From Hyposmocoma kahamanoa (Eukaryota; Arthropoda; Insecta; Lepidoptera; Cosmopterigidae): 64,000 nt of DNA. This document shows positions 57,701 to 64,000 of the stretch, one piece after another. The notes under the pieces are model-generated. The model worked only from the letters and a program-made list of their open reading frames with translations. It was not told the origin of the DNA and made no database searches. A program made the position numbers and the translations under genes. Position 1 is the stretch's first letter, and each line of letters starts with the position of its first letter. The DNA lies in assembly GCF_003589595.1 (NCBI RefSeq), contig NW_020654422.1, forward strand, positions 5,348,647 through 5,412,646, read 5' to 3'.

Positions 57701-60700
57701 CAGTATTTCCTCTAATGAAAAATCCCAAACAGACATAAGACTGCAGTACTAATTAATATGTTTTAGTTTATTCTAATTTCTATTAATAATTAATAATAAA
57801 TTAAACTTCATAAAAATTCATTCAATAAATAATTTGTAAAACTTAATGTAGCGTAAATTGGAATGTTTTCTTTGTAAAATTAAAAATAAGGTATTTAATT
57901 AATAACTATTGTAACTATAGTGAAAAAATAGGGTGGTTTGCATTAATATTAGACATAACTGGTTGAAGACTGTACCACCTCAGTCAACCGTGACCATGGG
58001 ACCTGTATAGGGCCCGAAACGTCGGTTTGTTTGAAAAAACAAATATACGCGATTTAAATCCGGAAAAATAGTTTCATTTCCTTTAGTATAAAGTTTTTAT
58101 TTCACTATAGTTTTAAACCTCGTGAAAGGCAAATTTTGTATATCAACCGGAATCTTGTTATAGAAGCGCATATATTGCGCCTTACATGATTTTTTGTCTT
58201 TGTGAAGACGACTATCAAGAAAAGCTAGTTTATTTCTATTCCTCGTATTAATGTTATGTCTGTCACTATTTTTCATAAAGAAATTACTATTCCTTTTAAC
58301 ATAAATTACATTTTCATAAATGTACTGTGAGGCTAGTGTAAGAATGTTAATTTCCTTAAACTTATCTCTCAAAGATACTTTGGGGCCCAGATTGTAAATT
58401 GCCCTAACTGCACGTTTCTGCAGGACAAAGATTCTATTGATATCGGCGGCATTAACCCAAAGCAAAATGCCGTATGTCATTGGACTGTGAAAGTAGCTGA
58501 AGTAAACCAATCTAGCGGATTCGACGTCTGAAAGTTTCCTTATTTTTTTTAATCGCGTACACTGCAGAGCCGAGCCGTTTTGATAACTTACTTATATGGG
58601 GACCCCATTGCAATTTAGCATCAAACGTTATACCTAGAAATACAACTGTATCCATAAGATTCAATTTTTCGTTTCCAACTACAATGTTTGTAACCATCTC
58701 TCTAACATTGGGTAATGTAAATTTCACACAATTTGTTTTTTTCTCATTAAGAAGTAGGTTATTAACAGCAAACCAATCAACTACTTTAGATATAGCATTG
58801 TTCAAATCGTCGTAGGAACATTAGTGCCTTTTAACTTTAAATAATAAGGAAGTATCATCAGCAAACAATACTATCTCAAGTTTTATACCCTCCATACGGC
58901 TAGGTAAGTCATTAATATAAACTAAAAACAAAAATGGGCCTAGAATTGAACCCTGAGGGACACCCATGCTAATTGCAGATCCTGATGATCTTGTACCGTT
59001 AACATCGTACCCTCTGTACCCTACCACGCAAATACGATTTAAGAAGGTCGAGATCACGTCCCGCCACACCATAATGGCGAAGTTTCCTGACCAGTGTATC
59101 ATGGTGCACACAATCAAAAGCTTTGGAAAGGTCACAGAATACACCAATAGCATCATGTGAGACTTCCCATGTATCAAATATATGATTAATCAACTAAAAA
59201 AAAATTACTTTGTTTGGATTTTTGCATAGTTTTGCTGTAAATAAGTTTTAAATAAAGTTTTATTAATGCCTAATATTATTTTTTATCAAAACTCAATAGT
59301 CAAGAACAATTCAGGATAAGAAATGTTCCAATTTTGCAAACATAGTTTTTTAGTAAAATTTACTCCGTTTGCACATTAATAGCAATAATTTCATATTTAC
59401 ATTAGATACCATGAGAAATGATATCATTTTGAAATCCTCATTAAACCTACATTATTTTAAAGTACTTGGCCACACAGGTTATCATACTTTATTTTTATAC
59501 AGAAAGCGCGTAAACTTCGTAAAAATAAATTATTTCTCTGAAAAATGAAGTTAAACTTTTTTTTTTAAATGTACATTACTTAGTCATACCATTTACTGCT
59601 TATCAAAGGACACAGTTACCGTAGAATATTATGACACCAAAAAACCAAATAAATTCATTCATTTGTAGTCATAGTGCACAAAAACCTAAAATAAGATAAA
59701 AATAATTAACTTTTAAGAAAAAAAAACATTCCTTAGGTACTACATGGGATAGATTTTTTTTGCATTTTTTTTGGAACAGTCTTAAGCTCTGCTATAAGCC
59801 ATTTCAGTATGATACATTCATTACCGGACACCCTGTATATTATTATGTCGAATTTTGTACAAATTCACTTAAAAATAATAAAGAGTTGGGCAGATACATG
59901 CATACAAATATTACTATAAATGTGAAAATAAGCGTATACTATAAGAAATGTACCGATATTCCAACTAAACGTAAACTCAAACATCCGTAATTCCGAAAAC
60001 CGATTTACAATAAAACCGTTACGATTTCGTGTAATTTTAATGCTTTTCACAAAGACAAAATTAGTTTTTATTTTGTAACCTTTCTAAAAAAATACATTTG
60101 ACATGAAAAGTCGAGCTAACGTTATTTCGGACAAATGTATTTTCTGACTTCTAATAGGTAATCCCAAGCCGTAAAACGAGTACAACAATATTTTGTTAGT
60201 TATTGCTAACGTTTAATTAAAAATCATTTTAAAAATAAGATTAAAATCAAAGCGACTCTATAGTTTCTTTGTTCTAAATATTTCAATCGCTTATGGTTCG
60301 AACAATTGAAAATGACCAAGAAGTTTATATATAAGCTTCTTGAAATTGAGACAATGGGTCTCTTTCCATCTTTTGCGCATGCAATGTGTACAAATAGGAC
60401 AGCTGGCTATTTGATTATTTTGTGTGCTTTTGTAATTTATATTTACAATTCATTTATATATATAAATATAAATTAAATACTATAAAACTGTACAAAATAA
60501 CATTTTTAAATGCGAACTATGATAACACAATATATTTGTTTAGTGAAAATATGATACAAAACCCTGTTTTTACACTTTACTGCAGTAATTTTTACAAGTT
60601 ATTATTATATGGTACTGCATGATTGACAACCGCGCTGACAGTCGAACAAACCAAGACTGTTGCGCGATTGACGCTCTGTATGTGATTTTAACGCCCTATA

Positions 60701-63253
60701 GATGCGGACACTTTTAAGCCCGATGTCCATTTATTGGTAGGTCAATGAGGTTAGTCACACATTTTAAAGGATTTTGTGTCAAAAGTGTGTTGTCTGTAGC
60801 AGTAAATTTTTTTTTTTAATATAAAAACTAGACCTTTTTGATCATTTATCTAAAAATCTTATATTCTAATGAAATAACATTGAATAAATCAGTCTTCTTT
60901 ATGATACCTCTCTCGCCCAAACAACCACATGCTGATCAAAATAAAAACTCGAACAAGCCAGGCCCCGTCTAATTGCGCAGGACTTGCATGCAAAATACCT
61001 AACTATGTCCAGCTTAATCCGGACTTTTGGCAACACTGCTAATATATAAAATTAAAACTTACATGGTCAGTAAGCATGGATCGCGAACGCAAGTAGTCCT
61101 TGAAGTTGTTGAGTGAGGTGTTGGCGGCGGGCGCACGCACAGCTAGTAGCGCCGCGACAGGTGGGCGCCCCGCGCCGCTGAGCCACGTGGCCGCCGCCCG
61201 CATAACTTCCAGCGCTGTGCCGGGGGTCGAACCACTACCACTTACGCTTACGCTGTCCACACTTGAGTCTATGAAAAAAAGCATAGTGACTAATACAAAT
61301 GACGACAGCCCAATATTCATCCCCTGAACAAAGTCATATAGGTTGCAGGCTAGGTATAAGAAATGAAGGAAACTTTGTCAATCTCTCCATTCCTCTTATT
61401 TGAGAATTTGTAATATAACGTATTACACATATTACACGTAGTCACTAACATGACTCATAAGATCATTATTGTTCACATGGATGTAAATCTGAAATAAATG
61501 TATTATTATTAAAGTTACATGGCCAGTATTGATTCTATTCAGCTTTAGGTCACTGTTAATGTTTAACTGCCTCTGTGGCTGAACGGTTACCATGCTGGAC
61601 TGCCACGCAGAGGTCGCGGGTTTCATTCCCGGACTGGAAAAAATATTTGTAAGGCATACATTTATTTCTTTCGTGAGTTTGGATGTAATTTGTGGTTGTC
61701 TATATGCGTGTCCATGGCACTCGCAGTACAGGGTTTCCCTAGTGCAGGACTATGAGTGTGTGTGTGTGTGTGTGTGTACTGTTCACCTTGCCTGACTGTA
61801 ATATTGGTGACAAGTGAGCCAATATGATGAATTACTTCTACAATACAATTATGAACATAAATTAAGCATAATTACAAAGGTGTTTACCTTCCTCTAAAGC
61901 AATCATATCCATAATGGTAGTAGGTGAAAGAGGCCTTGTGTTGCGACTCAATAACTCTTCAAATGCACTCTCTAGTTTTTGCACTCCTGTGTTGTACAAT
62001 TGGTTCTAAAAATGATAGCATTGCATGAAATTGTGGTGTAAAATAAAAATCATAGAGACATACATAAAATATTTTTACTCACAATATTTTCTAGTTCAAC
62101 ACTCTGTGGATTGTTTTTATTGAAATAGTTTTGTGCTTCTGCTAATTTGTCCAAAGCCTGAAAACAAACTAATGTTATGATGATAGAAGGAAGATCTGGC
62201 AACTCTGCCCTGTGATCATAAGCAAATATTTTAAAACACAGTATAAATACCAAATACTTGAAATAAAATCAAAGAACTTAATGGAAAATCTTAATACTCT
62301 TAATAATCTTAATCTAAATATACCACAAATATTTCATTCACAAACCTCCAAGTAAATATTGAGTGATTCAATGGAATCTGTGTGAGGCCCAGCCTGAATC
62401 AAATCACATAGCTCGCTAGTCACCAGGTAGTAGCCAATAACTTCATCCAGCTCTTCTATTGTTTTACCCATGTCTGGACAAAATAAAAGCAATTTTAACA
62501 TGGAACATTAACCTTTCACCAGATAAATCATTCCGATCATTTATTGCAAATCAGGCCTGTCTGGCACATTAATGCTTGACAGCAGAAATAGGTAAGGTGG
62601 CAGTACTTACCTGGATGAACTATTTCACAAGCAGCTCTACTGCCACTACCAAGTACAAAATAGCAGTGCTGTACTCAGGTTTGAAGGCTAAAGTCAATGT
62701 AATCACAGGCAAAGAAAAGACCCATAATCTAATGCACCAAGTCTAGCAAAGTTTCTGATACCTATGTAAAAAAAACACCTCAGCATTGCAACTGTTGCAC
62801 AGCATTTATCACTTTCCATCAGGTGAAATGTCTTCTTCACACTCTTAATGATAAACAAACTTACTATGATGTATCTGCTGCAAACGTGCTGTTTCCCCAT
62901 ATAAAGGTAGCACAGCAGCTTCCAACTGTTGTAATCTCTTCTCACACGCACCAAGTACCTTGCAAACGTCACTGGCCAGTTGTGAGCTCCTACCAGCAGC
63001 TGCTTTCAGTTCCTGGATGTTGGTCATCTCCTAAAAAGTACAGTAACCACCATCAAAGGCTGTCTTTACATGATTGATACGCCCATTACAAAGTTTGCTT
63101 TTTCCTTGTAAATTTAGGAGTTTCTAAAAATATTATTTACAGGTCATACAATCAAATTTATTCCAAAAAGCTCTAAAATGCGAGAGAAATAATTAGTGCA
63201 AATACCTTCTTTAACTTCATCTCAATTTCGGATTTCTTCTCTATCAAATGCAT
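45766..63253 (-). CDS. Exo70: Exocyst complex subunit Exo70 (EXOC7), 18 coding exons
   Basis: Exons in order: 63206..63253, 62865..63030, 62346..62473, 62083..62157, 61888..62005, 61063..61268, 56907..56971, 56713..56816, 53325..53515, 52044..52211, 50566..50704, 49893..49936, 49561..49669, 49319..49425, 48700..48806, 47978..48071, 47287..47481, 45766..45807. All are GT-AG and in phase; 701 codons, close to other animal Exo70 proteins. Seen: an N-terminal coiled-coil (residues about 1..140; [18 protein letters not shown]), then the alpha-helical rod ending in the hallmark C-terminus ([28 protein letters not shown]). Known for the family: Exo70 binds PI(4,5)P2 through its basic C-terminal part and helps the exocyst tether secretory vesicles at the plasma membrane. 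Start: first Met of the first clear coding exon, as in orthologues. Exons 9 to 11 are strikingly GC-rich. Exon 12 (44 bp) and the weak GTCAGC donor of exon 9 are the least certain joins. Confidence 0.92.
45932..46413. mobile_element. MITE family M, copy A (Exo70 last intron)
   Basis: TATATAACCAGAAACAGAGAC at the left (45933 on) is the inverted match of TCGTCTCTATTTCTGGTTATA at the right (to 46413). The body contains AACTGCGCTCC and TTAACTTGAGCTTTGCTA, shared with copy B at 48142..48330. Confidence 0.65.
46815..46972 (-). mobile_element. tRNA-related SINE family E copy
   Basis: AGGCTCGAACCCATTACCTGG (inverted B box) and AACCGCTTGACCACCAAGG (inverted A box) bracket a body with TTTCCTGTACTATGA, shared with 50780..50985. 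Confidence 0.55.
48142..48330. mobile_element. MITE family M, copy B (partial; Exo70 intron 15)
   Basis: TATATAACCAGAAATAGAGGC, GAAAACTATTCTGCCATATC and TTAACTTGAGCTTTGCTAC are collinear with copy A. The right terminus is not evident. Confidence 0.6.
48470..48605 (+). mobile_element. SINE family S, copy 2 (3'-truncated)
   Basis: It shares head and first body part with 15851..16057 (GACTGCCACGCAGAGGTCC, GCTCGATTCCCGGG) and stops after the GTAATTTGTGTTTGTC block. Confidence 0.8.
50780..50985 (-). mobile_element. tRNA-related SINE family E copy (Exo70 intron 10)
   Basis: AGAGAATTCCCTGTGCTATG and TCGGGAATCGAACCCGGGAC (inverted B box) match family E. A similar fragment occurs at about 23353..23450. 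Confidence 0.6.
51043..51073. repeat. 11-bp stem, 9-base loop hairpin
   Basis: AGCGTAAACCT (51043..51053) and AGGTTTACGCT (51063..51073) are exact reverse complements. Confidence 0.85.
52298..52558 (+). mobile_element. Family C element, shortened copy (Exo70 intron 9)
   Basis: TATGTATGTTACGCGACAAC, TGTGTACCGATTTCGATGAT and GAAGTCGGTTTTTTTATA match 19815..20278, with the middle part missing. Confidence 0.65.
52783..52905 (+). repeat. Penelope-associated repeat, copy 2
   Basis: GTGACCATGGCACCTAG, GGGCCCGAAACATGGGTTTA and ATAGTTTCATTTCCTATG match 57980..58085. Confidence 0.7.
53750..54420 (+). repeat. GC-rich block of unknown origin (Exo70 intron 8)
   Basis: About 670 bp of GC-rich sequence in an AT-rich intron. 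Short frames such as 53855..54061 ([16 protein letters not shown]; Cys-rich [10 protein letters not shown]) end in stops. Words such as AGTGAGCGT..TACAGCTCCG..TACC occur twice (about 54157 and 54266). Probably part of a retroelement, but I could not place it. Confidence 0.4.
54718..54838 (+). repeat. Penelope-associated repeat, copy 3
   Basis: AGTCAACCGTGACTATGGGA, CGCAACGTCGGTTTGTTTGA and AAATCCGGAAAAATAGTTTC match 57980..58085 closely. Confidence 0.7.
54839..56386. other. Exo70 intron 8 sequence, no assigned element
   Basis: A minus-strand open stretch at about 55405..55560 ([20 protein letters not shown], then a stop) looks protein-like, but I do not recognise it and found no partner exons. 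Confidence 0.3.
56387..56449 (-). CDS. Possible orphan coding exon in an Exo70 intron
   Basis: On the minus strand an ATG opens 19 or so codons ([19 protein letters not shown]) ending exactly at a GTAAGT donor. The frame stays open for nine more codons upstream. It ends in phase 0 and cannot join the next Exo70 exon, which needs phase 1. It may be the first exon of a nested gene, an alternative Exo70 transcript, or chance. Confidence 0.25.
57241..57740 (+). mobile_element. Penelope-like element remnant, GIY-YIG endonuclease end
   Basis: The frame 57268..57639 contains [20 protein letters not shown], the GIY-YIG core, then [11 protein letters not shown] and RYLPRMLR. A +1 frame continues with PNFNREDGF and PVWDPVFPL, the usual Penelope C-terminus. 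The reverse transcriptase part is absent (5' truncation), and the frameshift near 57636 makes it inactive. A 3' associated repeat follows at 57980..58085. Confidence 0.85.
57980..58085 (+). repeat. Penelope-associated repeat, best copy
   Basis: CAGTCAACCGTGACCATGGG, CTGTATAGGGCCCGAAACG and TTTAAATCCGGAAAAATAG, ending TTTCATTTCC. Four copies in the window share this order, all on the plus strand. The CCCGAAACGTCGG core resembles the 3' part of Penelope hammerhead ribozymes, but the CTGATGA box is not intact. Confidence 0.7.
58086..59193 (-). mobile_element. CR1/Jockey-type LINE reverse transcriptase, truncated and broken
   Basis: Minus-strand frames in order: [20 protein letters not shown] (about 59070..59130), [20 protein letters not shown] (about 58905..58965), LFADDTSLL (catalytic box, about 58850..58875), [16 protein letters not shown] (about 58590..58640), then [20 protein letters not shown] and [19 protein letters not shown] in the tail. 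Frameshifts at about 59020, 58820 and 58511 break it. It lies in Exo70 intron 6, in the same direction as the gene. Confidence 0.88.
59840..60747. mobile_element. Second copy of the 1.23-kb hAT-like element, left-truncated
   Basis: It is collinear with 26226..27147, with small indels. It keeps the right terminus (ATTTATTGGTAGGTCAATG, ending 60747) but lacks the left 310 bp, so no target duplication can be tested. Confidence 0.85.
61566..61800 (+). mobile_element. SINE family S, copy 3, with (TG)n
   Basis: It has the same head (GCTGAACGGTTACCATGCTG; A box, B box with one change) and body as 15851..16057, and ends in a TG dinucleotide run at about 61755..61777. It lies in Exo70 intron 5. Confidence 0.85.
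62570..62660 (-). repeat. Interspersed repeat family A, fragment (Exo70 intron 2)
   Basis: The reverse complement holds GTAGAGCTGCTTGTGAAAT, CTGCCACCTTACCTATTTCTG and the family A order. Confidence 0.55.
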
Positions 63254-64000
63254 TGCAGTGATTGTGTAATCTGTTTCTAAACTACAAACAATTGAACAAG
63301 TAGGTATAATAGTTACAATGCAAGTAATTGATTAATTTGGCCAGTTTGTTTTTATAAAATTTCAAGATACCTATCTTTAGACTTTTCAAAAAATTAAAAA
63401 TGTTTATCTTTGTGGTAATAGGAAATGTCAAATAAACTGTCAAACAAAAACTGTAAACTTTTTTCCATACTTTTTATGTAAACTTCGGACGGAACCTTTT
63501 TTTCCATCCTCTAATTTGATTCGTGGTTCTTTTTTATATTTTTTTTATATAAGTCGTTTGAGCCAAGATCTCTTTTTTTTCGAACTTACTTTTAGTTATA
63601 AAATTTTTGTTATAATATTCACGCATAGAATGATAGTTTTAGTAGTAGGTTAATTTTCGGTTTTAGTGAATATTTATATAAAAATACAAGTTGATATCTA
63701 TTTTATGTTTGTCTGATGTATTTTTACACTCATTTACCTCACATTTCGTCATTTTTAGCTAAAATTCTTGAGCTGTTTGCGGTGCAAGTTAACCTTGAGC
63801 ACTGACGGCCCGCCCGCTCGTGTAGGCCCATTCGGAGCGCTTCAATTTGCCTCACTTAGCGTGTGCGGACTAGGTTTCTATGCGTTATTATTCTAAGATT
63901 CATGCTAAATAAAACTTGAAAAGATACTTTAAGCGTGGAATATAATATAAACCTTCGAATTATATTTTTCCAATTTTATTAAATTTTCCGTTTTTATAAA
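63254..64000 (-). promoter_or_regulatory. Exo70 5' flank with a likely untranslated first exon
   Basis: An acceptor (TTGTTTGTAG, minus strand, about 63281) precedes the first coding exon, so an upstream exon is expected. A GC-richer stretch at about 63775..63870 followed by a GAG/GTAAAT donor near 63737 could be that exon. It contains a short upstream ATG whose frame does not join the main frame. Confidence 0.4.

Noticed and set aside
63737..63751. Exo70 start at MTKCE in the upstream exon
   Set aside because: None of the possible acceptors before the first coding exon gives a matching phase.
1..64000. CRISPR array, bacterial operon or integrated virus
   Set aside because: No spaced direct repeats, no Shine-Dalgarno-led gene clusters and no viral structural or replication genes were seen; all reverse transcriptase and endonuclease signals fit LINE or Penelope elements.

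Overview
This is a eukaryotic nuclear window, AT-rich, intron-rich and full of interspersed repeats. The repeat types (tRNA-derived SINEs, CR1/Jockey-type LINEs, mariner, Harbinger-like and hAT-like elements, Penelope-like remnants) and the protein sequences suggest an insect, most likely a moth or butterfly. There are no operons, CRISPR arrays or bacterial signals, and most long open frames are chance or transposon-derived.

I could rebuild two complete multi-exon genes with every splice phase in frame. (1) Ice2/NARG2, little elongation complex subunit 2, plus strand, 14730..44320: 20 coding exons, 1160 codons. (2) Exo70 (EXOC7), an exocyst subunit, minus strand, 63253..45766: 18 coding exons, 701 codons. 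The genes converge tail to tail, with about 1.4 kb between their stop codons. A third, small two-exon gene of 78 codons (12776..13491, plus strand) is predicted about 1.2 kb upstream of Ice2. Its splice sites and phase are good but I do not recognise the family.

Layout: 1..12.7 kb is repeat-rich intergenic DNA, including a LINE nested in an older element (5568..8285) and a long-TIR MITE (9231..9462). 12.7..13.5 kb holds the small gene, with a retrotransposon tail in its intron. 14.7..44.3 kb is Ice2: N-terminal exons (14.7..21.5 kb), an array of related acidic/lysine-rich exons (23.9..35.1 kb) and the C-terminal NARG2-type domain exons (38.8..44.3 kb). 44.3..45.8 kb is the intergenic gap between the convergent ends. 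45.8..63.3 kb is Exo70, whose two largest introns hold a Penelope-like remnant, a CR1-type LINE and a truncated DNA transposon. 63.3..64 kb is the Exo70 5' flank.

The most interesting signal is the Ice2 exon array. Exons 8 to 14 are all phase 1-1 and nearly all open with an acidic D-D/A/G motif, and six of them fall into two sequence subfamilies. This looks like repeated exon duplication that lengthened the linker between the two conserved halves of the protein. Ice2 acts in nuclear small-nuclear-RNA transcription and Exo70 in vesicle tethering at the plasma membrane. Nothing suggests they work together; they are only neighbours.
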